64,000 nt of DNA from Lachnospiraceae bacterium (GCA_017622875.1 JAGAQG010000046.1:16646-80645), one strand, 5' to 3'. Shown: positions 31,068 to 39,951, counted from the stretch's first letter. Translations and numbers: made by a program. The notes: generated from the sequence alone by a model not told the origin.

Positions 31068-33026
31068 ATGAATATCGAAACATTACCACTGCTATCTTCG
31101 GAATTTCCCACATGGACATGGTGGGGCAGCAATGGAGAAGCAAGTGAATCCGCAGTAAATCTTTCATACCTTGCGCTGGAAAATAAAGATTTGTGTTCGA
31201 AATTCATCAGGGAAGTGTGGAATGATTTGGTAAAGCTTCTAAATAATGCGCTGACTACAGCTGGATTCCAATGGAATTCTACATATGGAGACTTAGACAG
31301 CACACTATTTGATACTTCATTGAGAATCAACAGAGAATTTAAGGCATCCATGTTTAATGCAGTAGTATTGAATATAAATCAACTTGGGATTTTTCATTGG
31401 AATTGGGAAAGAACCAATAATATGCCAGGATTCCTTGGAAGAACCTATATGAGAGGCTATTCAGAGTATGGGAACAGTTCGGATTTTATCTATGGGTGGT
31501 ATATTTTAGAAATTGCAGAGAAACTCAATGTACTGCTTAACGTATTGAAAAATGAAGGTCCTTTTGGGGAATACGAAGGTTTGATATCAGTAGCTTCATA
31601 TGCTCCGGCAGAAGTATATTCAACACAAAGCGGTATTTTAGTGTACCAGGATAAAAGCGAAATTATCATAGATTCTTCATTGGCATCAGCTTATGCTGTG
31701 GGAACCAAAAGTCAGGAAAAAGCATCGAGCTATGTGGCAGGGAATCTTATTAACGGGCTTCCGAAAAAGATAAACACATCAATAGGGGCTTATACAGATG
31801 TAGATGCGAAAGTAACTTTAGCAAAAAGACAGGATATATCAGGACACGGTTTAGGAGAAACATTTTCTGGATCAGAACTTACTGGAATGATATTTGTTCA
31901 GAGACTGTTGTATTCATCTGAGATGCAGGCGAAATATACTACAGGATTTGCGGTGCCATATAGTCCGAAGCTTAAATTTGCAGAGGGTATAAGTAGTCAC
32001 GAATCGGCGAAGATAGTATGCGTTCCGCGTATCTCATGGCTGGAAACAGAAGAAAACAGAAAATCATATTCTGTGGCTGATTTAATGCTGTCAGAAAGCG
32101 TTATTATGTCGGCTATACCTGAATCAAACAGCTTTTCAATCAGTGAAATGATTTTGAGAGACAAGCTTCTCATGGACAGCATACGACGCTCGAAATCCTA
32201 TGTAGAGAGTAGCATGGATTACAAACGTGCGCAGTACATGCGAAGACTGATAGAATCTTTCAGTTATCAAAATAGTGGTATTGATACGAAGATTTCTGTG
32301 CCAATGAAGAAGAGCGAAGCTGTATGGAGTTATTACGAAGCAACAGCTGTAGCACGAGCTGTTGAAACGTTGGAAAAGATATTAGAAAGTACTACAGAAT
32401 ATATTGGAAAAGTAAGTCCCGTTTTGAGTAATCCACTAAATGTTCCTGGGAAACAGGAAAAAACGTATGCAAACGGATTTGTGAAATCCATACAGGGAGA
32501 ATTTGTTGCTACTCAGATAAAATCAGACAGTTATACAGACAGCAGGATTATGGACGGGATTCCAAAATTGATGGAAGGAAATGTGCATGTGCAAGAGTAT
32601 GACATTTCTGAATTACAAACAAGTCCTTGTGAAGTTGTTGAGTTTAAAGGTGATTCCCATACGTTATATGAGGCAAAATTTGCCAAAGGATTACCTGAAA
32701 AATTAAAAGGTAAATATAAATCGAGCACAGCTGTTGTTTGTGCGTTGGAATTTGAATCTACAAAAGAAACATGGTACGACCCAGTGCAAAACGGAACAGA
32801 CTTGTATATCAGAAATGTATATGTGCAGCATGAAGAGGACGAAAATGTTCATATCGGACATAAATTCTTCGATGCAGAACAGAGTGGAAGCAATCTATAT
32901 ATCAGAAGCACCTATGCGCAGAATCAGAATCAATCAGATGTCAATGTTGGGCTTGTGTATCATGAGCCTGAACAGACAGAAACAAATGTCTATATAAGAA
33001 GTGCAGAAAGTTTGAAAGGAGTGTGA
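31068..33026 (+). CDS. Tail fibre/baseplate protein with C-terminal repeats, 652 aa
   Basis: The N-terminal 150 residues look like an attachment domain ('EWNDLVKLLNNALTTAGFQW'-like helices, a 'GRTYMRGYSEYGNSSDFIYGWYILEIAEKLN' segment). The middle is non-repetitive beta structure. The last 85 residues contain three copies of a motif centred on 'Q-x2-T/S-[NDS]-[LV]-YIR' spaced about 36 residues apart (GTDLYIRN, GSNLYIRS, ETNVYIRS). It overlaps the next gene's start. It is probably a host-contact fibre. Confidence 0.6.
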   Translation: MNIETLPLLSSEFPTWTWWGSNGEASESAVNLSYLALENKDLCSKFIREVWNDLVKLLNNALTTAGFQWNSTYGDLDSTLFDTSLRINREFKASMFNAVVLNINQLGIFHWNWERTNNMPGFLGRTYMRGYSEYGNSSDFIYGWYILEIAEKLNVLLNVLKNEGPFGEYEGLISVASYAPAEVYSTQSGILVYQDKSEIIIDSSLASAYAVGTKSQEKASSYVAGNLINGLPKKINTSIGAYTDVDAKVTLAKRQDISGHGLGETFSGSELTGMIFVQRLLYSSEMQAKYTTGFAVPYSPKLKFAEGISSHESAKIVCVPRISWLETEENRKSYSVADLMLSESVIMSAIPESNSFSISEMILRDKLLMDSIRRSKSYVESSMDYKRAQYMRRLIESFSYQNSGIDTKISVPMKKSEAVWSYYEATAVARAVETLEKILESTTEYIGKVSPVLSNPLNVPGKQEKTYANGFVKSIQGEFVATQIKSDSYTDSRIMDGIPKLMEGNVHVQEYDISELQTSPCEVVEFKGDSHTLYEAKFAKGLPEKLKGKYKSSTAVVCALEFESTKETWYDPVQNGTDLYIRNVYVQHEEDENVHIGHKFFDAEQSGSNLYIRSTYAQNQNQSDVNVGLVYHEPEQTETNVYIRSAESLKGV

Positions 33027-33031
33027 TGAAT

Positions 33032-35131
33032 ATGGCGGAAGTGATTTTAGCGGAGCGGACGCTAAGCGGATTTACTGCTTCTGGGAGCGGTTATATGTGC
33101 GCAATGAGCGGGCAACTCGCACCGTTTGTAGAAAACGAAGAATATACAATCGTATGGGATGGAACTGAATACGTTTGTGTTGCAAGTGTGATTGATAGTA
33201 TTACGGTTGTCGGAAATCAATATTTTGAAAGCACAGACAACGCAGACACAGGCGAACCGTTCTTGTTTGCTTATGTTCCAGAAGAAATATGTGGTACAGA
33301 GGGTGGTCAATCGGCAATATTTACATCCGACACTGGCGAATCCCACACTGTAGCAATCTATCAAGGCGAATTAGAGGAAGAATCCCCCGGCATCAGTATC
33401 GTTTTGTATGACCGCACAGGCGAACCAGTAACATATGAAGGTGTTGAAACAATTACAACTGACACACCGGATGCGGAAAAAGGCGCAACATTTACTTATG
33501 GTGTAGCAGTTGAAAATGCGGAGTATAAACCTAATTTTGCAGAGGGCAATCAGAAAGTAACACTTGAAAAAGGACAACTTCTGAAAGAATTTACATTGGT
33601 TAAACCGGAAACGCTTTTGCCGGAATACATTAAAAAGAATGTGGAGGTTGCAGGTGTCTTGGGTGAATTTGCCGGAGATGAGACGGAGAAAACGGTTGAC
33701 CTTGCTATGACAAACGGAGACCAAGTTATTGAAGCGGATAAAGATACCGTTATGACAAAAGTGACTGTGAAAAAGCCTGCGACGATGTTGGCGGAGAATA
33801 TAAAGAAAGATGTTGAAATCGGCGGTGTGATAGGGGTATTTGTAGGTGATGGCATTGAAAAAATAGTTTCATTATCAATGACAAACGGAGACCAAGTGGT
33901 TGAAGCTGATAAAAACACAGTTTTAAATAAAATCACAATTCTAAAACCCGCCACATTAGTTCCTGCAAACATTGTGAAAGATGTAGAAATTGGTGGTGTT
34001 GTCGGCGTATTTGAAGGAAGCGGCAGTTCTAGCGGTGATTACAAGGTAACAGTAATTGACTATGACGGAACTGTAATTGCAGAACAATATTGCAATGAAG
34101 GTGATGTGTTCACACTTCCAGATGCACCAACACATGAAAGACTTGTGTTTGATGGTTGGTCTTCTCCCATTGGCATTATTGATAATACTGTTACGGTTAA
34201 AGATTATGACATTGCCATTGGTGCAACGTACTACACTGCAAGCGGTGCTACGGAAATTGACGTTAAACTCACCACATATCATGGTTTAACTATAACTTTC
34301 AATGATGTATTGACTGGCTGCACATCTATTGATTGGGGAGATGGTACCACGGATAATTCATTAACACATACGTATGCCAATTACGGTGAATACACTATTA
34401 AAATTTATGGTATAACTGATATTTCTAGTAGCTCGTATAAAACGGGTTTGTTGTCAACCGGTGATAAAAGTAATTTGCAGGTATTGCGAGTATTTTTGTC
34501 TAATAGCATGAAAACTATTGGAAAGTATGCATTTTATCAATTTAAAAGCATGCTATACATTGTATTCCCGTCTAGTATAAAAAGTATTGGTTCAAGTGCT
34601 ATGTCATACTGTGAGTCATTGAAATTTTTAATATTTCCGTTAAACCTAACTAGCATCAGTTCTGAAATCACATATATGTGTTATTCTACGAAAATTATCG
34701 TATTACCGTATACGGTAACTGAAATTTCAGAATCAGCATTTAAAAATAATTATGGTTTAACACACATTGTGATTCCAGATGGTGTAACAACAATTGATAA
34801 CCGAACATTTTATGGTGATTATAATTTAGAAAAAATCACATTACCTTCAACACTAACTGCATTAGGTTCAGAAGTGTTTTCTACTAATTACAGACTATCT
34901 GATATTGCATATCCGGCTAGTTTAAAAAGTATCGGTTCTAGTGTGTTTTCGAATTGCGCTAATATTAAAGTGCATGATTTTTCGAAACTTACATCTGTAC
35001 CCACACTCGGTTCAGTAATTAACTCGAGTAAATATACTAGCATGAAAATCAAAGTGCCAACGGCACTATATGATGAATGGGTTACAACGGCAAACTGGTC
35101 GACAGATGCCGATTGTATCGTAGCAGTTTAA
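33032..35131 (+). CDS. Receptor-binding tail fibre with BspA-type leucine-rich repeats
   Basis: The 699-residue protein (ATG 33032; ATG 33026 is possible) has a beta-rich head, then three repeats of about 47 residues sharing 'TNGDQVxEADKxTVxxK...KP...NIxKDVExGGVxGxFxG' (about 215-345). A 'VIDYDGTVIAEQYCNEGDVFTLP' segment is an InlB B-repeat-like grasp, followed by a PKD-like 'WGDGTTDNSLTHTYANYGEY'. The C-terminal 230 residues are BspA-type LRRs ('VFPSSIKSIGSSAMSYCESLK', 'VIPDGVTTIDNRTFYGDYNLE'). Such LRRs bind surface ligands, so this is the likely host-recognition protein. Confidence 0.75.
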   Translation: MAEVILAERTLSGFTASGSGYMCAMSGQLAPFVENEEYTIVWDGTEYVCVASVIDSITVVGNQYFESTDNADTGEPFLFAYVPEEICGTEGGQSAIFTSDTGESHTVAIYQGELEEESPGISIVLYDRTGEPVTYEGVETITTDTPDAEKGATFTYGVAVENAEYKPNFAEGNQKVTLEKGQLLKEFTLVKPETLLPEYIKKNVEVAGVLGEFAGDETEKTVDLAMTNGDQVIEADKDTVMTKVTVKKPATMLAENIKKDVEIGGVIGVFVGDGIEKIVSLSMTNGDQVVEADKNTVLNKITILKPATLVPANIVKDVEIGGVVGVFEGSGSSSGDYKVTVIDYDGTVIAEQYCNEGDVFTLPDAPTHERLVFDGWSSPIGIIDNTVTVKDYDIAIGATYYTASGATEIDVKLTTYHGLTITFNDVLTGCTSIDWGDGTTDNSLTHTYANYGEYTIKIYGITDISSSSYKTGLLSTGDKSNLQVLRVFLSNSMKTIGKYAFYQFKSMLYIVFPSSIKSIGSSAMSYCESLKFLIFPLNLTSISSEITYMCYSTKIIVLPYTVTEISESAFKNNYGLTHIVIPDGVTTIDNRTFYGDYNLEKITLPSTLTALGSEVFSTNYRLSDIAYPASLKSIGSSVFSNCANIKVHDFSKLTSVPTLGSVINSSKYTSMKIKVPTALYDEWVTTANWSTDADCIVAV

Positions 35132-35161
35132 ATGAAAGAGGGGGTTCAAATATGCCTTATA

Positions 35162-35308
35162 ATGATTCGTAAACAAACACAATTTTCGCCCCAACATTAC
35201 GAAAAAACAAAAATTATCATGGGAATTAAAAACAGAATGTTTGGTGAGGGACTGTTGATGGAAACACAGACTTTCGACCAGTGGATAAAGCATATTAAAA
35301 ACATGTAA
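35162..35308 (+). CDS. Small ORF after the tail fibre, 48 aa
   Basis: An ORF at ATG 35162 encodes 'MIRKQTQFSPQHYEKTKIIM...FDQWIKHIKNM'. The only good binding site (GAGGGGG) belongs to ATG 35153, which reads six codons in another frame to a stop overlapping this start. Either the gene carries a one-base change or the short leader is coupled to it. The function is unknown. Confidence 0.45.
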   Translation: MIRKQTQFSPQHYEKTKIIMGIKNRMFGEGLLMETQTFDQWIKHIKNM

Positions 35309-35330
35309 AACCAAATAATTCAGAACACTA

Positions 35331-35365
35331 GAATCGGTTATGAGAAATCATAGGCGGTTCTTTTT
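35331..35365 (+). terminator. Rho-independent terminator
   Basis: GAATCGGTTATGA pairs with TCATAGGCGGTTC (one mismatch and G-T pairs) around a GAAA loop, followed by TTTTT. Confidence 0.7.
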
Positions 35366-35392
35366 ATTTCAATTTTTAAGGAGGTAAAACCT

Positions 35393-35848
35393 ATGATTGT
35401 AAGAAGTAAAGCGAACGAGCTTTTGCAGCAGCTGTTCTGGAGCACAGCAAACAATGGAACGAAGAACTACTACTATATTGGATTATCGACCACAACACCA
35501 AATGAAACAGGAGGAAATTTTACAGAGCCGACGATTCCGGAAGGAGCTGTAGACGATGAAGGAGTTGCAATTACAACTAATGAATATCAGAGAGTGCATC
35601 TTGATGGCGTAATGGGTAGCGTATCCAATGGAATCATTAAAAACAATGAGATTATCTTTTTTAATGAGGCAGAACATTACGGTTGGGGAACCATCACACA
35701 CTTTGGCATTTTTACATCAAAAACAGGCGGAACACCGATATTCTGGGGCGAGGTTCCGGAAACAACAATCAACAAGAACTATATACCGATTTTCCGTAAG
35801 GAAAAACTGCAGGTGGGATTAGATAATGATCCGGCAAATCCGACATAA
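35393..35848 (+). CDS. Phage tail structural protein of unknown role, 151 aa
   Basis: ATG 35393 follows AAGGAGG. 'NYYYIGLSTTTPNETGGNFTEPTIPE' and 'YGWGTITHFGIFTSKTGGTPIFWGEVP' are typical of small tail or fibre-tip proteins placed between the fibre and lysis genes. No precise function is assignable. Confidence 0.6.
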   Translation: MIVRSKANELLQQLFWSTANNGTKNYYYIGLSTTTPNETGGNFTEPTIPEGAVDDEGVAITTNEYQRVHLDGVMGSVSNGIIKNNEIIFFNEAEHYGWGTITHFGIFTSKTGGTPIFWGEVPETTINKNYIPIFRKEKLQVGLDNDPANPT

Positions 35849-35858
35849 GGAGGAAACT

Positions 35859-35978
35859 ATGGCAAAGTATATTGAAATGGAAGCAAACGTAAAAGCTTCT
35901 TTTGAAACGGAAATTGCTGAAGGGAAAAGAGAAACGAAGAAAGAAACTGCTAATCAGGAAAATGAGGAGCAGGAGTAA
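35859..35978 (+). CDS. Small acidic phage protein, 39 aa
   Basis: A 39-codon ORF with AAGGAGG 5 nt upstream of ATG 35859. The product is Glu/Lys-rich and helical. Its stop overlaps the next start (TAATG), so it is coupled to the XhlA-like gene. Confidence 0.55.
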   Translation: MAKYIEMEANVKASFETEIAEGKRETKKETANQENEEQE

Positions 35979-36286
35979 TGGAAGAATTTTTAACACGTGT
36001 AGAACACAAAGAATTTGCTCAGAGAATGGAAGACGAACATAAACGTCAGAATCATAGAATTGATAAACTGGAAAAAGAAACGGAGCAGAACAATAAGTTG
36101 CTGGTATCTGTAGAACGATTAGCTCTCAGTATGGAAAATATGCAGAAAGAACAAAAAGACCAAGGCGAACGCTTAGAGGTCTTGGAATCGAGAGACGGAG
36201 AAATGTGGCGTAAAGTACTTGGATATATAATCTCGGCTGTAATTGGCGGAGTGATTGTATTCATGTTTAAACAGATCGGAATGTAG
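35978..36286 (+). CDS. XhlA-like holin-associated protein, 102 aa
   Basis: A long coiled coil (about 15-75) is followed by one transmembrane helix ('VLGYIISAVIGGVIVFMF'). This is the layout of XhlA-type (haemolysin XhlA) proteins, which act with the holin in host lysis. It lies directly before the holin. Confidence 0.8.
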   Translation: MEEFLTRVEHKEFAQRMEDEHKRQNHRIDKLEKETEQNNKLLVSVERLALSMENMQKEQKDQGERLEVLESRDGEMWRKVLGYIISAVIGGVIVFMFKQIGM

Positions 36287-36298
36287 GAGGAAAAAAGT

Positions 36299-36646
36299 AT
36301 GGAATTAATGAACTATTTAATGCAGATCCCGTTACCATTTTTATTGGTATTAGTAGCAATTTTGGCAGTGATTACAGTTGTGATTACATATCAGTGGTTA
36401 AAGCAGAGAGGACTTGATGGCATCCGTGCAGAAGTGTACCAGCTTATCCTGAAGGCAGAACATATGTATAAAGAATCAGCCACTGGAAAACAGAAAATGA
36501 AATGGGTAGTATCACAGGCAAGAAAGCTTTTGCCGAACTGGCTGCAGACTATATTAAATGAAGAAGCATTAGAGAGAATTATTGAAGTATGGTTTAGAGG
36601 AGTTAAAGACCTTCTTGATGATGGCAAGGTCAACGACTCTCAGTAA
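36299..36646 (+). CDS. Phage holin, LLH-like, 115 aa
   Basis: One strong N-terminal transmembrane helix (about 10-32) is followed by an amphipathic region 'YQLILKAEHMYKESATGKQKMKWVVSQARKLLPNWLQ', which is characteristic of the phage holin LLH family. It forms membrane holes and releases the endolysin. A terminator follows at 36657. Confidence 0.8.
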   Translation: MELMNYLMQIPLPFLLVLVAILAVITVVITYQWLKQRGLDGIRAEVYQLILKAEHMYKESATGKQKMKWVVSQARKLLPNWLQTILNEEALERIIEVWFRGVKDLLDDGKVNDSQ

Positions 36647-36656
36647 TCAAAAGTAT

Positions 36657-36682
36657 GAGGGCGGTTCATCCGTCCTCTTTTT
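36657..36682 (+). terminator. Rho-independent terminator
   Basis: GAGGGCGG pairs with CCGTCCTC (one G-T) around a TTCAT loop, followed by TTTTT. It lies between holin and endolysin, so it may attenuate the latter. Confidence 0.8.
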
Positions 36683-36699
36683 ATTTGTGGAGGATTTAA

Positions 36700-37401
36700 A
36701 TGAAAACAAGCAATAAAGGAATCGATTTAATCAAATCATTTGAAGGATGTAGATTAACTGCATATAAATGTCCTGCAGGAGTATGGACCATCGGTTATGG
36801 ACATACAACGGATGTAAAAGAAGGACAGACAATCACACAGGAGCAGGCAGACCTTTACTTGGCGCTGGATCTTGAAAAGTACGAAGGATACGTAGAAGCG
36901 ACAAATCTACAGCTAAATCAAAATCAGTTCGATGCATTAGTATCATTTGCATACAACTGCGGATATGGAAATCTGAAGAGCCTGGTTAAGAATAGAACGC
37001 TTACCCAGATTGCAGAAGCAATGTTACTTTATAACAAAGCAAATGGAACTGTTCTTTCTGGCTTAGTAAGACGCAGACAAGCGGAACATGATTTATTCGT
37101 ATCTGAAATGAATTCTGATCAGGAAGAGACGAAAGAAACTTATGTAGGGGACAACCCATATCCAGTACCAACCTATACTCTCTATCGCAGACGTATGGGA
37201 ATGAGAGAGGACTATGTTAAGTGGTTGCAGTGGGAAGCAAAAGACTTAGGATTCCCTATGGATAATCATGGCGGAATTGATGGCCAGTTCGGAGATTACA
37301 CAGAAAAAGTAGTAGGAGCTATTCAGGTGCTGCTAGATCTGGAAGATGATAAGAAATGCGGTCCTAAAACGATTGCAGCACTTGTTGCAAGACATCAGTA
37401 A
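36700..37401 (+). CDS. Endolysin: GH24 lysozyme with peptidoglycan-binding domain
   Basis: Residues 1-145 are a T4-type muramidase: 'LIKSFEGCRLTAYKCPAGVWTIGYGHT' contains the catalytic glutamate, and 'NQFDALVSFAYNCG' is a family motif. Residues 160-233 are a peptidoglycan-binding domain ('GGIDGQFGDYTEKVVGAIQVLLDLEDDKKCGPKTIAAL'). It is the last phage gene before the attachment junction. Confidence 0.9.
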   Translation: MKTSNKGIDLIKSFEGCRLTAYKCPAGVWTIGYGHTTDVKEGQTITQEQADLYLALDLEKYEGYVEATNLQLNQNQFDALVSFAYNCGYGNLKSLVKNRTLTQIAEAMLLYNKANGTVLSGLVRRRQAEHDLFVSEMNSDQEETKETYVGDNPYPVPTYTLYRRRMGMREDYVKWLQWEAKDLGFPMDNHGGIDGQFGDYTEKVVGAIQVLLDLEDDKKCGPKTIAALVARHQ

Positions 37402-37452
37402 ATGTAGAGAAAAACTTCTATATAATAATGTATAGCGTGTGTGTACGGATTC
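37402..37452. other. Right prophage-chromosome junction (attR)
   Basis: The endolysin ends at 37401 on the plus strand, and recognisable CotJC coding sequence (minus strand) begins at 37450. The crossover must lie between these points, perhaps extending a little into the GGTACAGAAGAA codons of cotJC. The core cannot be fixed without the left end. Confidence 0.75.
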
Positions 37453-37644
37453 TTCTGTACCGATGTCGGTCAAAAGACCAGTGACTTCGCCATAAGGCAT
37501 GGTGTAGCGCTGTGACAAATATCTCATGGAAGCAGCCAATTCACCGTCGGGTCCACCGAACTGGCTTATGATAATTTGTGCAGCTTTAGGATTGGTCTGC
37601 GTGATTTTTATAGGGTACTGTAGTCTTTTTTCATAATTCCACAT
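37450..37644 (-). pseudogene. cotJC: cotJC, truncated by the prophage
   Basis: Residues 1-65 read as CotJC, a manganese-catalase-like spore coat protein: 'MWNYEKRLQYPIKITQTNP', 'IISQFGGPDGELAASMRYLSQRYTMPYG', 'TDIGTEE'. After GTEE the sequence leaves the family (which continues with a helix beginning around L-A-H) and runs into phage DNA. The metal ligands of the remaining helices are thus missing. ATG 37644 follows cotJB closely. The rest of the gene should lie beyond the left prophage end. Confidence 0.85.
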
Positions 37645-37647
37645 ATC

Positions 37648-37956
37648 TTAACATTCAACTCCTTCCCAAGGCCAAGGTTCGTTTACCCAACTCCACGGTA
37701 TTTTATCACTCACAGCATAATCAATGAGGAGCGGTGCATAATATTTTGCATATTCCTGGATTGCTTCCATACGAAGTACGCGATATTTCTGGAAGTAAGC
37801 CATTGCATCTGCATCATATGGATGGGTATCCAGAAAGAGTGTTGCCTCATTTACAGCAAAGCTGTATTGATTGATTTTATCCATTAATTCATTTCGTGAT
37901 GGTTTTTGGGCAGAAGATGCAGCCATGTTTCGATTCATATTTGTTCTATAATCCAT
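37648..37956 (-). CDS. cotJB: Spore coat protein CotJB
   Basis: The 102-residue protein has the CotJB core 'INQYSFAVNEATLFLDTHPYDADAMAYFQKYRVLRMEA' and ends 'YAVSDKIPWSWVNEPWPWEGV'. CotJB acts with CotJA and CotJC in the inner spore coat and forms under mother-cell control in bacilli. The gene overlaps cotJA by one base and precedes the broken cotJC by 3 nt. Confidence 0.88.
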   Translation of the reverse strand: MDYRTNMNRNMAASSAQKPSRNELMDKINQYSFAVNEATLFLDTHPYDADAMAYFQKYRVLRMEAIQEYAKYYAPLLIDYAVSDKIPWSWVNEPWPWEGVEC

Positions 37957-38153
37957 TAGTTACGTGCACCTCTCTTTCCACAGAATGGTTTATCAAGTTC
38001 TGGGAAAATCGTACCTACACAAAGCGCTTTTGAAAGGTCGTAAGTCTGACCAAAACGCTGCCATGGAACGTATGCCATTGCTAAAGGAAATTGTCCAATG
38101 CTATCCATGGAATTATTGATACGGCCATAATTTGGACGTCTGCATTCATTCAT
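37956..38153 (-). CDS. cotJA: Spore coat associated protein CotJA
   Basis: The 65-residue product contains 'FPLAMAYVPWQRFGQTYDLSKALCVGTIFPELDKPF', the diagnostic CotJA sequence. ATG 38153 follows TAAGGAGAATATACGTT. It is the first gene of the cotJ operon, which reads away from the chromosomal glycosyltransferase. Confidence 0.9.
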   Translation of the reverse strand: MNECRRPNYGRINNSMDSIGQFPLAMAYVPWQRFGQTYDLSKALCVGTIFPELDKPFCGKRGARN

Positions 38154-38185
38154 AACGTATATTCTCCTTATCTATTCTTTTTATT

Positions 38186-38193
38186 ATTGTATG
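38186..38193 (-). promoter_or_regulatory. Sigma-E-type -10 element for cotJ
   Basis: On the minus strand CATACAAT, a full match to the sigma-E -10 consensus (CATACAnT), lies 33 nt upstream of cotJA. A matching -35 is only weak (around GTCAATT). Mother-cell expression during sporulation is expected for this operon. Confidence 0.6.
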
Positions 38194-38285
38194 AAAAGGA
38201 ACGCAAATTGACACAGGCAAATATTGCAACGATAGATAGGATGAGGTAAAATAGTACCATTGAAAATGAAATGGAAAGAATTTAC

Positions 38286-39161
38286 ATGAAAAAACACGCA
38301 TATCTGATTATGGCTCATACACAGCCGGATCTTTTGAAAAAACTATTGGAGCTCATCGATGATGAACGAAATGATATTTATCTTCATATGGACAGTAAAG
38401 CCAAAGATTATCCATTGGAAGAGGTGATCTCTGTACTTCGAAAATCAAAATGCACTTTTACAGAGCGTACAGATGTGAAATGGGGAAGTTATTCCCAAAT
38501 TAACTGTGAAATGGTGCTTTTAAAAGAAGCAGTGAAAACGGAGCATTCTTACTATCATCTGTTGTCAGGGATGGATCTGCCGATTAAATCTCAGGATGAA
38601 ATTCATGCATTCTTCGAGAAATATGAAGGCTTGGAATTTGTAGACGAAGATTTGCCGGAAATCAGCGAATCAGCGCTTTCGAGGGTAAAATATTCCCATA
38701 AATTTTATGGAAAAGCTGGCAGCATCAAAGATATTTTGGGAGCGTTTGAAACAAAAGGACAGAAGCTTTTCGGTGTGAACAAAACAAAAGCATATGATGA
38801 TATCATTTTTCAAAAAGGAAGGAACTGGTTTAGCATTACTCATGGTCTTGCAAAATTAACAGTGGACAAGGAATCCTGGATTCAGAAAGTTTTTAGAACA
38901 TCTGTATGCGGAGATGAGCTGTTTTTACAGACAGTTGCAAGAAACAGTGAATTTGCGAATCAAATCTGCAATGTAAATACGATGCCTGAGATTCCAGATA
39001 CCAGATATATTGACTGGGAAAGAGGCAGCAATAATAACCCATACGTTTTCAAAGAAGAAGATTATGAGCTATTAAAGGCTGCGAGGGCGCTCTTTGCAAG
39101 AAAATTTGATCTGAAAGTTGATAAAAAAATCGTGGAAAAAATCTGTACAGCATTAAAGTAA
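38286..39161 (+). CDS. GT14-type beta-1,6-N-acetylglucosaminyltransferase-like protein
   Basis: The 291-residue protein has the core-2/I-branching layout: 'AYLIMAHTQPDLLKKLLELIDDERNDIYLHMDSKA', 'TDVKWGSYSQINCEMVLLKEAV', 'YYHLLSGMDLPIKSQDEIHAFF' and 'SVCGDELFLQTVARNSEF'. It transfers sugars to surface polysaccharides. ATG 38286 follows GGAAAGAATTTAC and gives the usual family start; ATG 38271 is weaker. Confidence 0.85.
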   Translation: MKKHAYLIMAHTQPDLLKKLLELIDDERNDIYLHMDSKAKDYPLEEVISVLRKSKCTFTERTDVKWGSYSQINCEMVLLKEAVKTEHSYYHLLSGMDLPIKSQDEIHAFFEKYEGLEFVDEDLPEISESALSRVKYSHKFYGKAGSIKDILGAFETKGQKLFGVNKTKAYDDIIFQKGRNWFSITHGLAKLTVDKESWIQKVFRTSVCGDELFLQTVARNSEFANQICNVNTMPEIPDTRYIDWERGSNNNPYVFKEEDYELLKAARALFARKFDLKVDKKIVEKICTALK

Positions 39162-39189
39162 GCTGTGCGATTGAATTGATAGGATATTT

Positions 39190-39951
39190 ATGAATTATAA
39201 AATGTTAATGGATATGGCTGTGAAGGTAGGGGAAACCATGTTAAGTCATGGTGCAGAAGCCCATCGTGTGGAAGATACAGTCTACCGAATTTTAAAGACT
39301 GCAAATTTGCAGACAACAGAAGTGTTTGTGATTATGACAGGATTGTTTGCTACACTGGCAGATCCCGCTATTGATACCATCACAGTAACAAAGCGTGTAC
39401 GAAGCAAAGGAAATAATTTAAAGCAAATCTGCTATGCAAATGAGATTTCCAGACAATATTGTGATGGTGCATTAAGCCTTGAGGAAGCTTATGAACTGAT
39501 CTCGGAAGGCTGCAGTTGGGAATATACAAGAAAAATGCAGGGAATCGGAAATGTAATGATCGTAACAACCTTTCCGCTGTTGGTCGGAGGTACTTTACTT
39601 GACTGTGCAGTGGCATTTTTGGCCAGCTTCGTGGTAGCCACAGGATTTTATTGGTCGGAAAAGGTACATCTGCATCCTTTTTTAAAAGACTTGGCGGTGG
39701 CATTTTTTTCTGGTGCCGTGTATCTTTTGTTAAATAAGATTTTGCCGATCCCGGTTCATCAGGATGCGATTATCATTGCGTGCATTATGCCTCTGGTTCC
39801 TGGGGTAGCGATTACCAACGCGGTTCGTGACACGTTAAACGGAGATTATGTTTCCGGAGCGGCAAGAGCGCTGGAAGCATTCATCAAAGCATTGGCGATT
39901 GCGCTGGGGGTAGGTATCAGTCTGATGCTGTTAGGAGGTGTTCTGACATGA
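39190..39951 (+). CDS. Threonine/serine exporter family, large part (ThrE-like N domain)
   Basis: The 253-residue protein contains 'GETMLSHGAEAHRVEDTVYRIL', the DUF1212 signature, then about five transmembrane helices from residue 118 and 'PLVPGVAITNAVRDTLNGDYVSGAARALEAFIKALAIALGVG'. In many bacteria ThrE is split in two; the partner follows with a 4-nt overlap. The substrate is inferred from family membership. Confidence 0.85.
   Translation: MNYKMLMDMAVKVGETMLSHGAEAHRVEDTVYRILKTANLQTTEVFVIMTGLFATLADPAIDTITVTKRVRSKGNNLKQICYANEISRQYCDGALSLEEAYELISEGCSWEYTRKMQGIGNVMIVTTFPLLVGGTLLDCAVAFLASFVVATGFYWSEKVHLHPFLKDLAVAFFSGAVYLLLNKILPIPVHQDAIIIACIMPLVPGVAITNAVRDTLNGDYVSGAARALEAFIKALAIALGVGISLMLLGGVLT

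Noticed and set aside
37333-37449. Extension of the cotJC frame into the phage
   Set aside because: The residues after GTEE do not resemble CotJC and are antisense to the endolysin. The frame is only fortuitously open.
1-37450. Phage integrase or excisionase
   Set aside because: No tyrosine or serine recombinase was found in the prophage part of the window. It is presumably beyond the left edge.
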